A stretch of DNA of 64,000 nucleotides from Impatiens glandulifera. Lineage: Eukaryota > Streptophyta > Magnoliopsida > Ericales > Balsaminaceae. Of this stretch, positions 51,351 through 63,161 are shown piece by piece. The position numbers were made by a program, and so were the translations under genes. The stretch spans positions 119,749,877 through 119,813,876 of the forward strand of contig NC_061862.1 of the NCBI RefSeq assembly GCF_907164915.1, read 5' to 3'. Position 1 is the stretch's first letter. Each line of letters begins with the position of its first letter. The notes beneath the pieces were generated by a model. The model made no database searches. It worked only from the letters and a program-made list of their open reading frames with translations, and was not told where the DNA came from.

Positions 51351-54300
51351 ATTTGTTTTTATGTTTGATTATTAGCGAAATATTTTGTGTTATGCTTTTT
51401 TTAAATTTTTTTCTTTCAATTTTTTAATAATTTTGTTGTTGAGATTAAACGACTCTAATTTATATCATTTGACATGGACTTTTTTAAAAAATTATATTAT
51501 TATATTAAAATTTAATGTTTATAAAATAAATATAACTTATATTATACTGGAACAGAATAAAATATTATATGTTTAAATATCATTTTATGTCGGTGCACCG
51601 TTGATACCCAACGTTGAGTTAAATTACATCCTAAAAATATAATAGACACCTTCTAAAAGGGGAGATAGAGCTCCCCCATGTCTTCAAATTTGTGATGAGA
51701 GACTCCTAGCAAAAGATCAAAACCTGCAGTTTTGGTCTTGCTCGAGGTCGAGGTTGAAGAAAGAGTTGAACTCGGCCTAAACCCGACCACTAGCGCTTGA
51801 GTCAACCGCCTCCTCGTTTAGTCCACCCATGTGCATCTCACTCTACGTTGATCAATGACCAAACAACATTGACCCCGACCCAGACCGCGTCCCAGCCAAC
51901 CTAAACTACTCTCAAACCGCGATCCCAAACCAACTGTCCACCCTATGCCCTGTCCAAGCCTTTTGTTTCTTCTTTTTTATTTAAATTTTTTCAACATTTA
52001 AAACTCTAACTAATTTTAAAAAGTAAAAAAAAAATAGAAAACACATTTTAATATTTAAAAAAATATTTGTTAAATACTCATTTGAATGTATTTCTTCAAA
52101 TCTAAGATATTTAATTAATATTTTGAGTTATTATTCTCTCTAATTTTGAACATCAATCACTCGGACATATTGATATTTATTTAATATTTTAAAAATTAAA
52201 TATCTAATATATATAAATGTCTAAAATTTGAAAAATAATTGAAAAATAAATTGTAAGAGTTCAGTTTCTTAAATAGTAAAAGAAATTGAAGTTAAAATAA
52301 TAAGTAATCTTTTTCTGAGTATTATCAAATATCAAACTAAAGAGGAATTTTAAAAATGATGTTTGTATACCTAAAATATTTTAATTTTTTTTAAATAATT
52401 GGCTTCTCTAAATTTAATATGGTAACAATTTTCATAAGATTGTAGATAAAAAGTAAGATTAGATATTTTATAAAAGAAAAAAGTTTGTCTAAATATTAGT
52501 TAAAAAACAATTTAAATATTAAATATTTTTAATTAATTAAATCAAATTATTAAATATTTTTAATTAATTAATTTAAAATATTACGCACCGAATACACGAC
52601 TTTCAGGCGCTTACAAATAACCTAATATAACATTTATTATTTATTTTTCATCAAACTATGATAATTGAGTACCCAACAATGAACTGATTTAATTTCATTT
52701 TTTTTAAATTTATTACATAATTATATTTAATAAATTAAATGTTCAACCACTCCAGCTCTCTACATGTTTGACAAAGAGTTGAAATATGTGACATAAGGTC
52801 ATATATTTATGGTTAGGTAATGAGTTATTTAAGAAGGTATTTTTTTTTTTCTTTTTCTTTATTAAAATTGAGAAAATAAATATATTTTAAAAAGTATTAA
52901 TATATAATAGTAATTTCAAATAAATAATATAATTTCATCCTAACTTGACTTAAGATTTCTACATAACTAATAAGAAATAAAGTGAAAAGTTAAACCAATA
53001 AATTTTATAAATGTTAGCCAATCTTAGAGATATTAATCGACGCCTTGTTCAATTATTGAAATAAGGTGTGAATTATTTAAATTATTTCTGGATTATTTAA
53101 ATATTATAATTAGTGGTGATTAAAAAGATGAGTATTTTTAATAAAAAAATTTAAAAAATATTAATATATAATTATAATTATTTATTTTTAAATAAAAAAT
53201 ATTATAATATTTTAATTAATAAATTTAGCGATATAATTAATAGTGAAATAATGTTTGATTATGTTAATATTATTAAAACAATTCAACCAAATAGTATAAT
53301 GAAATCCAATGAATATTTGGAAAGAAATGACGTGGTATTACATTATTAGTTGAAAAGAAAAGGATAAGGAGTGGATAGAAACAGAAATTTTTTATTTTTT
53401 TGTTAATAAAATTGTAACATTTATTCTCTAACTCATTCTTTCTTTCAAATTCTTTCCTCCAAATATTTTTTTTAAATAATATGAAATCAAGTTAGGAATT
53501 TTAACTTGACATTTAGACCAAATTATATATTTTAAAAAAAAGAAGCATTAATGTTATGGTTATGAATGAATTTGGTATCTGTTAGCAGCACCAATTAATG
53601 TCACTAATAATTACAGCAGTGGGGCATAATAAGACAAGGCTATCTACAATATTATTTTGGAAATGACTCATTAAAAGATGTTGGATACAAAAATTATCAA
53701 AACAAATTCGTAATTGGTCTGGATATATATTTTTTTTTCAAGAAACATATTTATTTCAGATTTATTGCATTGGATCTATTACAACTTACAATCCATCCTC
53801 TTGATCAACAAACTAAGAAACAAACTTATTAGAGGAAGATATTAATAGTCATATTATTTGTAAAAATAATTTATGCAAATAAAATAAAAATTGTTTATAC
53901 AGCGACAAAAACAATATAAACAAAGTTCAAAACTGAAAAGAATAATAACAAAAAGAATAAATAATTAATCAGCTCAATTTTTTTTTGAAAAGAAATATGA
54001 TATTATAAATGTTTCGTTGACCTATTTGATAATTAAATGTTATAGGTTTTTTTTAAGGTATAGTTTATCAAAAATATAATAAAAAGTAAAGATAAATATT
54101 ATAAGTTTCTTTTTTTAAACCGTCCAGATACATTTCTCATATCTAGTCTAACATATTATATTTCCGTTAAATTTTGTTCAACTAATCTTATGAGAGAAAA
54201 TGTCCATACCTTACTAGTAGTACTACCGGTTTCTCTCTTATCGAATATGGTTTTCCCCTGTTTCGGACCAATCACAATTAAGCATGATTATCTTAATATT

Positions 54301-54370
54301 AAATTAATTGTTGGGTTGAAAGGAAAAGAGAGAACAGAAACCCAAATTTATTTTTGGGTTCATCATAAGC
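51351..54370. other. AT-rich intergenic DNA
   Basis: Three kb with no credible gene. 51590-51970 is GC-richer (GACCCCGACCCAGACCGCG...) but shows no reading frame or repeat I recognise. The rest is A/T homopolymer and ATTTTAAAT-type low-complexity sequence. Confidence 0.6.
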
Positions 54371-54620
54371 ATATTGGAGTTAAGCTTTTTTCGCTTCACT
54401 CCGTTTTACATTACCTAATCTGAGAAGCGCAATATGTTTAAGGAGAAAGCCTACACCGCTTTACATCAGTTTGTTAATGTAAAACTGATTTAAGCGAAAT
54501 AATGTTAAGTGAAGTTTGCTTCATTTGACTCCATTTTATAATTTCTTCATTAGTGTTACACTAGTGTTTTTTTTAGGGAAGTTTTCTTCATTTGACTCCG
54601 TTATATAAATTTTGTTTATA
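54371..54620. repeat. GAAGC/GCTTC-rich direct repeats
   Basis: AGTTTGCTTCATTTGACTCC (54515) and AGTTTTCTTCATTTGACTCC (54578) form an approximately 64-bp direct repeat. Related GAAGCGC/GCGCTTC and GTGAAG/CTTCAC motifs recur at 55250-55275, 57000-57300 and 62170-62190. Confidence 0.6.
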
Positions 54621-55027
<407 letters not shown>

Positions 55028-55239
55028 ACATATTTTTAAATTTATTAGAAAGATATTTAAATGAATTTGTTTTAATTATTTTATATTTTATATTATTTTA
55101 TATTAAATATATAAAAACGTTAATATTAAATTAGTAGTAACACATTAATGTAAAATTTTTATTCATTCATGTAAAAATATTTATGCCTTAATGTAAACTA
55201 TACTGTAAAACTAAAAAGGGTGAAACAAGCGATAACATA

Positions 55240-55800
55240 TAAGCACGATTGCTACACGTTGTTGCGCTTCGATCGTAATTTATAACATTATTACAATTTT
55301 CTACTTCCTTCTGATTAATCTCTCTCTCTCTTCAAGCTTCGACTTCTCATTTCACGGCGATTCGGATCTGGCGCTTTGTCACAAAACTCTACTTGAAAGA
55401 TATTTGCCATAAACAACTCTTTAGCTCAGTCTCGAAAATGGTATGTAAAATAAAATCGTTAACTTTTTGTTTATTTATAAAACCACAAAGCCTAAACCTT
55501 AAACCCCAAATCTTAAACCATAAACCCTACGTACGCACAATGAGGTCGTTATGTTGAAATGTTCATATTTAGGAAATCCTACTCCGAAAATGTTATGTTC
55601 AATGAAATCGTTTGTATTTAGGAAGCCCTACTTCGATTTTGTATATTATTTCCACGAAAGCCTACTATGATGTTGAAAAAATTTCTTTTGTAAATAACAA
55701 AGCACTTTTTTTAATATGCAGGCAACACAACGAAATCGTCACAATCAATATAGACAAAGAAAGAATTATCTAGTGCAGATAATGTACTATTCTCTATAAA
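55240..55800 (+). other. Possible 5' exons of unknown origin
   Basis: 55310-55440 looks like a TC-rich leader ending in an ATG followed by GTATGT (splice-donor-like). 55720-55790 follows a TGCAG acceptor and reads ATQRNRHNQYRQRKNYLVQI before a stop. It may be the start of the gene whose later exons are the BRCT fragment, but the translation matches nothing I recognise. Confidence 0.3.
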
Positions 55801-55901
55801 CCATGTCCATATTATGTAAGTTTTGAATGTAATGACCATGTTTTTCTAAGAAATAATATTATTGTTTGACACAATTGCTGATGGTGTAATTTGATTCCAG
55901 T

Positions 55902-56590
55902 TGTGGTGCAAGGGTGTTTATGAGTTGGAGAGATAATGTTACTCATGTTATAGCTTACACTGATGCTAATGGTTCATGCAGTCTAACTCTCAAAGTATTC
56001 AAGGAAATATTGAACGGGAGATGGGTCCTTACAATTTATTGTGAGTCTCTCTTAACACGATTCGTTTCATTTTATTTTCAAATATAGAAAACTAAATAAA
56101 ATATGTTTGTGTGCAGCCCAATCGTTTTATTTTTGGCCTATGGTTTTATTTTTGCTTTCATAAGTTATGTTAATGATGAACCATATGAGGTTAAGCAAGA
56201 TAATCATGGAGCCCATGGTGGTCCTAAAGCTGGAAGACTTCGATATTTGAACATTATACGTTTGATTTGATTCCTCCTCTATGTACCTTGACTGTGTGAG
56301 TTGAAAACTGAAATTGTTGTGTTTGTTTTTCAGCTGTCAAAACCATTCGACAGTTACACTTTTATTTTTGTAGAGGAAATTCATCTCATCTTACAAACAG
56401 GATCTTATAGGTTGGTAATTACTTAAGGAGGTAGCACTAAAGAAATGGAAAACTATTTGCTGAGCCATATGAAGACAAAACTATAATAGTATACATGGAG
56501 ATAGATAGCTCGATGAATGAAGAGAGGGCTTAAAAAATGGGTTATCATGTTTTTCCTACCAATTGGTTCTTTGAAACAATGGTCGTTATA
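55902..56590 (+). pseudogene. BARD1/BRCA1-type tandem BRCT fragment
   Basis: Exon-like piece 1 (55902-56040) reads CGARVFMSWRDNVTHVIAYT and DANGSCSLTLKVFKEILNGR, then WVLTIYC, and ends at a GTGAGT donor. Piece 2 (56169-56252) reads VNDEPYEVKQDNHGAHGGPK then AGRLRYLN. Piece 3 (from 56334) mixes frames: KPFDSYTFIF, SSYKQDL, then VYMEIDSSMNEERA and HVFPTNWFFETM. The order and phrases fit the two C-terminal BRCT repeats of plant BARD1/BRCA1, which read phosphopeptides in DNA repair and meristem control. RING and N-terminal parts are absent and there are stops and frameshifts, so this is a gene fragment, possibly captured by a transposon. Confidence 0.75.
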
Positions 56591-56599
56591 TCATCATTA

Positions 56600-57065
56600 T
56601 GGGATGAACATGTTGTTTCTCACAAATGGTTGATTGAATATATTGTTGCTTGTGAATTGTACCCTATGCTTACATAATTTCGTTTCTCTTTGTTTCGACT
56701 TCTTGTTAACAATACTGAATATTTTCATTCTTAAATTGTAGATTTCATATGACATTTGTTTGTTCTTAGTAGTGTAGTTTGTTTGTTTCATAGTATTCAT
56801 TTAATATATGAACAATGGAATGAGTAATTTGACAATGTTTACCAAATTTGAAGATAACAAAGTATTTACGACATGAAATCCTTGAAAACTGAATTATATG
56901 CCTGATAGAATCATGTAAAGTCATTTATATATAAATGTAAAATCATTTCTACTATTATGTAAAAGCATTATATGCTCATGTAAATTCTTCTAAAGACATG
57001 TGAATAACATGTGAAACAATATTCACCATGCAATGCTTTAGTTGTATTTACACTATGAATAAAAT
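56600..57065. other. AT-rich sequence
   Basis: No gene. It contains GTAAA/ATGTAAA-type short repeats (56915-56990) leading into the 54-bp array. Confidence 0.5.
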
Positions 57066-57250
57066 GTGAAGCAATCTTCACTATCAAGCGCAATACATAT
57101 TTTTAAACTGTTAATATTTGTGAAGACATCTTCACTATCAAGCTCTATACATGTTTTTAAACTATTAATATTTGTGAAGCAATCTTCACTATCAAACGCT
57201 ATATATATTTTTAAACTCTTAATATTTTTGATGCAATCATCACTATGAAG
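57066..57250. repeat. 54-bp tandem repeat, about 3.4 units
   Basis: Each unit begins with the short inverted repeat GTGAAGCAATCTTCAC and continues with an AT-rich tail ending in TTAATATTT. The open frame across it is a by-product of the 54-bp (18-codon) period. Confidence 0.9.
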
Positions 57251-57571
57251 CGCTTTACTTGAATTTACACTTTCAAGTAATCTTCACTATGAAGTGCTTT
57301 ATATTATTATTAATTTTTAATTATGTTATTAATTTAATTATAATAAAAATAATTTTTGTTAAGTCACCTTACCACTCACCTCACCTCAACTATCTTCATC
57401 ATTTCACTGCCATATCCATGCTAGTAGCTGCTTTTTTACAAATTTATACTTATATCTCTATATTTTAGCCAAAACAAGCTCAGGTGAAGTAGAACTTGAC
57501 TTATTTTTGCTGGAAAATTCATATTTCACGATTCATCGTAGAAAACAAACTCCTTAGTAAACCATTATTTT

Positions 57572-57798
57572 TGTTGGTTATCTTAAAGTAGAAAAGAGAT
57601 GGAAGGAAAACTTAATTATTTTTATTAAACTGAAATCATTTAAATACTACTAAATGACTAGATAGTGGAACTAAAAAGTAAGGAAATACATGGACATGAT
57701 CTACTAGAAACTCTCCTAGAAACCACACACTAAACCACTAACTAAAAATGAATTACTAAAAATAAGGGAAAATAACAGAATTCAAGCAAACTTCAACA
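57572..57798 (-). repeat. RE8 3' LTR (227 bp)
   Basis: TGTTGAAG to ATAACCAACA on the element strand, preceded by the polypurine tract AAGGAGGAG (57799-57807). Confidence 0.93.
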
Positions 57799-58560
57799 CT
57801 CCTCCTTACTTGAGTTGCTGTAGATGTCAAGTTTCTCCCTTAGGAACTCGAACTTGTTCCTCGGTAAGGCCTTGGTGAATATGTATGCTAAATGAAGTTC
57901 AGTCTTGTAGTACTTCAACTTAACAAATCCCTCCTTTTGCACTTCCCTAAGAAAGAACAATTTGATGTTGAAATGTTTGGTCTTTCCATGAAAAACTGGA
58001 TTGTTTGAGATAGAAATTGCAGCTTGGTTGTCAACAAACACCTCTGTACAATCTTCTTATCTCAAGCTCAGATCAATTAGCACTTTCCTCAGCCATAAAG
58101 CTTGATTTGTAGCAGTAGTAGCAACAATGAACTCTAATTGTGCTGTGGATTGTGCAATTATTTCTTACTTCTTACAGTACCATGAGAATACTCTTGACCC
58201 AAAATTAAAACAATAGCCCGAAATACTTCTCATATCATCAATAGATCCATCACAATCACTGTTTGAATAACTCTTCAAAGAACACTTCAGTCTTGTACTA
58301 AACTTAATGCCAAAGTCTGGTGTTCCTCTAACATATCTAAGAACACTCTTATTTGCTCTAAAATGAGTTTCAGTTGCACAGTTAGTAAATCTCGACAAAA
58401 AACTTATAACAGGCAGTATATCAGTTTTGGTTGTTGTCAAGTACATGAGACAACCAACCAACCTTCTATAGAGAGCCTCATGAACTTTATCAGTTTCATC
58501 ATTCTTACTCAGGTTCTTCTTATGACACATAGGAGTAAACATACTTTTGCAATCCTCCAT
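57793..58560 (-). pseudogene. RE8 RNase H
   Basis: 58165-58560 reads CKSMFTPMCHKKNLSK, ALYRRLVGCLMYLTTTKTDI, SNSDCDGSIDDMRSISGYCF (RNase H D region) and SWYCKK, then a stop. 57793-58041 reads FVDNQAAISISNNPVFHGKT, KHFNIKLFFLRE and AYIFTKALP, the conserved end. Separated by stops near 58055 and 58165. Confidence 0.88.
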
Positions 58561-58579
58561 TTTGAACTTCTTTAATATC

Positions 58580-59212
58580 TCATTGGCATACCTTTTCTAG
58601 TAAATGAAGATTTTATCAATTTTCTGTATAATTTCCATCCCAAGGAAATATGTTATCTCTCCTAAATCTGTCATCTCAAAACAATTTTACATATCCCTTT
58701 AAAACTCTTCCACAAGCTTAGCATTGCTTCCTGTTACTAATAGGTGATCAACATATAATGAGATGACAACAAAATTGATTTCATCACCTTTACCATAAAG
58801 AGTTGCTTCTCTTAGGCTTTTTCTAAAGCCTAACTCCATCAAATATTTATCAATTCTGCTGTACCAGGCCTTGGAGTCTATTTCAGTCCATGCAAGGCTT
58901 TATGAGCAAGTAGACTTCATCTTCATGCCCTTTCATAACAAACCCTTTAGGTTGCTCAACATAAATCTCCTCTTCAAGAACTCCATTCAAAAATGTAGAT
59001 TTAACATCTAGCTGATACACTTTCCAGCCCTTTTGAGCAGCCAAAGCAAGTAGAAATCTAATAGTATCTAATCTAGCTACAGGAGCAAATGTTTCAGAAA
59101 AATCAACACCAAAAATTTGAGCATACCCTTTAACAAAAAGCATTGCTTTGTGTTTGTTAATGGAGCCATTTGCATTCAGTTTGGTTCTGAACAACCACTT
59201 CACTCCTATCAC
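58580..59212 (-). pseudogene. RE8 reverse transcriptase
   Basis: 58883-59212 reads [47 protein letters not shown] and [11 protein letters not shown]. After a frameshift, the active-site region reads SLYVDHLLV, so the second Asp of YVDD is His. DLGEITYFLGMEI follows. Stops near 58600 and 58690. Inactive. Confidence 0.86.
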
Positions 59213-59499
59213 CTTTCTGTCCCTTGGCCTCTTTATAAGCTTCTAAGTATGATTCTTCTCGATCATAGTGATCTCCTCTTTCATTGCAGCTCTCCATTTT
59301 TTATTCTTTTCAGCTTCCCATTAATCTACTGGCTTAAAGATTGCAACTCTGGTAGATATTAGAGAGCAATCTTGTGTCCGTCACTGGTTCATCGTCCACC
59401 AACTCTTCTTCATTTAGTTGAGGATATGGAGTTGGTTCTACTTCTGCCCAATTCCAATTGTCATTCTCCATGAAGTGCACATCTCGACTTATCATAAAT

Positions 59500-60416
59500 T
59501 TTAAGGTTTAAGGCTTAAAAATTCGATAAGCCTTTGAAACTGTGTTGTACCCCACAATTTCCAACTTCAACTTTTTTATCTAACTTATCTCTCTTGATCT
59601 GTGGTATATAAGAATAACACAAACACCCAAATATTTAAGGTATTTCACAGAAGGCTTGTAACCATACCATGCCTCTAATGATGTTCTTCCTTCCATAGCC
59701 TTAGTTGGTAGCTTGTTGAGTAGAAAGACTGAAGTGTTTACAACCTCTGCCTAGTAATCCCTTGGCAAGTCTTTCTCATGAAGCATACCCCTTGCCATCT
59801 CCATGATAGTGCGATTCTTCCTCTCACTCACTCCATTCTGCTGAGGAGTGTATGGGGCTGTAAGTTAGTGTTGAATCCCAACTTCTTCACAGAACTAATT
59901 GAATTGTTCTGAGGTGTACTCCTTGCCATTATCAGACCTTAAGGCCTGAATCTTGCAGCCACTTTGAGCTTCTATCCACTGTTTGAACCCCAAAAACACA
60001 CTAGAAACTTCAGACTTGAACTTGAGAAAATAGATCTAACAGATCCTTGTATAGTCATCAATGAAAACTATGTAATACTTACTCCCATTCAGTGAAGGAG
60101 TTCTATGAGGCCCAACAAGGTCTATGTGGATCAATTTTAGCCTCTCAGTTGCTCTCCAGGTTGTTGGCTTGAAAGGAAGTCTTGATTGCTTCCCTAATTG
60201 ACAAGCCTTGCATTCTTGCAATTTATCTTTTAATTGAGGCAGCCCCTTTACAAACTCTTTCTTCTGCAAATTCAGTACTGCATTATGATGGAAATGGCCC
60301 AACCTTTTATGCCAAATCTCAGCTTGAGATATTGTAGCTAAATAGGTTGATTGCTCCTCCTTTAGTGAATCTAGTTCAAAGCTTTTCCCTTCCATGCTGA
60401 TTTTGAACACATTCAC
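59500..60416 (-). pseudogene. RE8 integrase
   Basis: 60036-60416 reads IWHKRLGHFHHNAVLNL, a CxxC (CKACQLGKQ), and catalytic D in LIHIDLVGPHR. Then, with stops, LRSDNGKEYT (second D) and GVSERKNRTIMEMARGML (third residue E) at about 59940-59790. The C-terminal side continues to about 59500. All three catalytic acids are visible but the frame is broken. Confidence 0.86.
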
Positions 60417-60440
60417 CCCATATGCATCTTTGATTAGGCA

Positions 60441-60910
60441 CTACTTGCCCTCAAAGATTACCTTTAAACCTTTTTCGAGTATCTTACCAACACTTAATAA
60501 ATTAGTATTTGAGGAACTGCCTACTACCACAGTTCCTTTTCCCTTGATTTCAATGTACTCTCCATTGCCAATTTTGACTTTGGAGTTGAATGACGTGTCC
60601 AGTTCTTTGAAGAGACCTCGATCAAATGTCATGTGGTTGGTGCAGCCACTGTCCACAAGCCAATTATTACATGAACTATTTTATGCAAAACAAGTTACGA
60701 CAAAGAGCTGCTCCTCCTGGTCTGTAACTTGAGCCAAATTTCTTTGCTGAAGGTTCACTTGAGTCACATCCTTTTGCTGTAGATTACTTTTGTAAATTTT
60801 CTGGTGATGCCCCATCATATGACACTTCTCACACTACACATCTGGCCTCCTCCAACATCTAAAAGGTGCATGACCTTTCTTCTCACAGTACTTACAAGGA
60901 GAAAAGTTTG
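60441..60910 (-). pseudogene. RE8 nucleocapsid knuckle and protease
   Basis: A complete knuckle CKYCEKKGHAPFRC (C-x2-C-x4-H-x4-C) near 60895-60855 and a second partial one, CEKCHMMGHH. The protease region at 60441-60656 has VDSGCTNHMTFDRGLFKELD (D-S-G-C active site) and KIGNGEYIEIKGKG. Confidence 0.86.
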
Positions 60911-61058
60911 GTTTAGAACTTCTACTCGTGCTTTGAGAATTTGAACTTGTACTTTCCTTCTTACATTTCTAGTTCTTCTTCCATATTTCACTTTGGGTTG
61001 ACTACACTTTTGCTGACAATGCTCCTTCTACAAACCCTTCATTCATCATCAATCTTCT

Positions 61059-61661
61059 TTATTCTTGTGCCTGAAAGGCACTCAAGATTTCTGCAAGACT
61101 GACTTTTGACAAGTCTGTAGTGTTCTCTAATGAGGAAATGGTAGCCTCAAATCTTTTAAGAACAATTATCAACACCTCTTGAACTAATCTGGAATCAGGA
61201 AATTTAGTGCCAAGTAATCTTACATTGTTGACAATTGTGAGTAATCTGTTAGAGTACTCTTTGATAGTCTCTGAATCCTTCATCTTCACCATCTCGAATT
61301 TCCTAATTAAATTAAGGACTTGTATCCCACTAATCTTTTCATTTCCTTTATACTCTTCTTTGAGAAAATTCCAGACCTTAAATGCTGACTTTATGGTTAT
61401 TATCCTGATGAAAATCTCCGATGACACAGCAACAAATAGAGTAGCCCTTGCCTTTGACTTCCTTGTCTTCTTCTCCTTGTGCTTCTTCATCTGTGCCAAT
61501 ATTGGGTTATCTTGTAATTCTGGAACTACATACTCCTCTTTAACAGCTTCCCAAAGATCATTTGCCTCCAGATGAGCCTCCATTCGAGCATCCCAGACAT
61601 GGTAATTGTTACCATTGAACACAGGTGGTGCTAATGATGTAAATGGTATATCTAAATCCAT
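61059..61661 (-). pseudogene. RE8 gag (capsid part), 200 codons open
   Basis: Start Met at 61661 (MDLDIPFTSLAPPVFNGNNY), HVWDARMEAHLEANDLWEAV, KAFKVWNFLKEEYKGN-type region and EIFIRIITIKSAFKVW, LNLIRKFEMVKMKDSETIKE (UBN2), and LIVLKRFEATISSLENT. It ends at a stop before the knuckle. The best-preserved part of RE8. Confidence 0.87.
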
Positions 61662-61719
61662 AAAAAAGATAGATGTCGTGGTAGGTATCTCTCACTCATA
61701 GGTCCCTCAAGAAGATGAC

Positions 61720-61730
61720 TCTTATACCAA
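61720..61730 (-). other. RE8 primer-binding site
   Basis: The element strand reads TGGTATAAGAG, one mismatch to the tRNA-Met site, just inside the 5' LTR. Confidence 0.82.
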
Positions 61731-61732
61731 TT

Positions 61733-61959
61733 TGTTGGTTATTTTAAAGTAGAAAAGAGATGGAAAGAAAACTCGATAATTTTCATTAAACTGAAATCAT
61801 TTAAATACTACTAAATGACTAGATAGTGGAACTAAAAAGTAGGGGAAAACATGGACATGATCTACTAGAAACTCTCCTAGAAACCACCCACTAAACCACT
61901 AACTAAAACTGAATTACTAAAAATAAGAGAAAATAACATAATTCAAACAAACTTTAACA
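61733..61959 (-). repeat. RE8 5' LTR (227 bp)
   Basis: About 93% identical by eye to 57572-57798, same length. Confidence 0.93.
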
Positions 61960-61964
61960 ATTTT

Positions 61965-62466
61965 CTTCAGGATTCCGGGGTGATAATGGTACGTTTTTCA
62001 AAATTATTTGTTTTATTTTTTTCGAGTTATGTTATGTTTAGTTTTTTTGACAACTTGACTAAAAATATTGTGTTCTTGTTAATATTCAGCAACGAATCAA
62101 CATCAACGATAATGATGATGAGAGGTATATTTTGTGTTTATTTCTTTAATGCTATAAGTTATTTCTATTCATAGTGTAGTGAAGCGCTCTTCACTTCTAT
62201 TGCATTGTAAATACTAGTGAAGTAACAATACAAGTCATTCACTTATATTGATCAATAATAACATAATCTTCATTTTTTGTTCATGACTTGCAACCTTTAT
62301 TTCCTTTATTTTATAAGCATCTTAATTTTATTTCATGATGTCTAGACCAATATTTAGTTTTTCCATCATCTATAATTGACCAGCGAATCTGCGAGTTGTC
62401 GTCGTCAATTAAATTTTGATCAAAACAGTCAATTGTTGGAGAATATTTCAGCATAATTTATTCTAC
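61965..62466. other. Spacer right of RE8
   Basis: Non-coding. It contains GTGAAGCGCTCTTCAC (about 62179), a perfect relative of the inverted repeat in the 57066-57250 array, plus AT-rich sequence. Confidence 0.6.
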
Positions 62467-63152
62467 ATCTAGGTAGGGAATTTAGGACAAAAGAAGATGT
62501 CTATGAATTATATTTAACGTATGCTAAAATAATTAGATTTGGTATAAAGCGCAGTTCAAACACGATGATAAATAAGGTTTATTACTAGATAGGATTTTTT
62601 GTTGTAGTGCACTAGGTGAAAGGGGAAAATCAAATGAGATGTTTGTGTTAAACGTAGTTGTTCTAAAACAAGGTTCGGTTGTGATGCAAAATTGAGGATA
62701 AAATAGGCAGACAATACAAAGTTTAAAGTGGTAAATTTTTTGAGTGAGCATTGTCATCCTCTTGCAAGTCCCAAGAAATCTCACCTTTATAGATGCTATA
62801 GGAATATTTATGCATCTGCAAGCTTACAAATTGAGATGACATCTGATGTGGGAATCGCTCCAAAGGCATCACATTCTCTTATGGAAAAAAAATTCGATGG
62901 CAAGGACAATTAAGGTTTTTCTTCCCGATATTTACAAAAATTACTTGCGATCGAAAAGAAATAGAGACTGTAATTTTGGGAATAAAGGGGTATATTAGAG
63001 TATTTAAGAAAAAACAATCTGATGATCCTAGTTTTGATAATTCTTTTTAATTTTATATGGACGTTATAATAACGAATATTTTTTTGTTTGATGCTAAGAT
63101 GCGATCCGATTTTTCATACTTTGTAGACGTTGTTAGTTTCGATACGACTTAG
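62467..63152 (+). pseudogene. FAR1/FHY3-like pseudogene (MULE-transposase-derived family)
   Basis: With frame changes the plus strand reads EFRTKEDVYELYLTYAKI (about 62478, FAR1 DNA-binding domain start), TRFGCDAKLRIK, and the open piece 62728-62913: VNFLSEHCHPLASPKKSHLY, then GIAPKASHSLMEKKFDGKDN. Then YFRKKQSDDPSF-like text (with frameshift), DAKMRSDFSYFVDVVSFDTT, which is the beginning of the MULE transposase domain. It is cut at about 63152. Family members are light-signalling transcription factors derived from Mutator-like transposases; this copy is dead and could be either a host-gene copy or part of a MULE. Confidence 0.8.
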
Positions 63153-63161
63153 AGGAAGAAT

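Larger units (their letters stand above)
57572..61959 (-). mobile_element. RE8: full-length Ty1/copia element, 4.4 kb
   Basis: 227-bp LTRs at 57572-57798 and 61733-61959, TSD ATTTT (57567-57571 and 61960-61964), primer site and polypurine tract in place. Gene order on the minus strand: gag, knuckle, protease, integrase, RT, RNase H; no PDO. LTRs differ at about 15 positions. All genes carry stops. It belongs to a different, compact copia group from RE2-RE7. Confidence 0.95.

Noticed and set aside
54190..54423. 77-codon open frame in AT-rich DNA
   Set aside because: No recognisable domain, no promoter or homologous copy; chance frame.
57066..57248. Small open frame with an 18-residue repeat
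   Set aside because: The 54-bp repeat period is a multiple of three, which creates an open frame automatically; the sequence is AT-rich and shows no other gene features.
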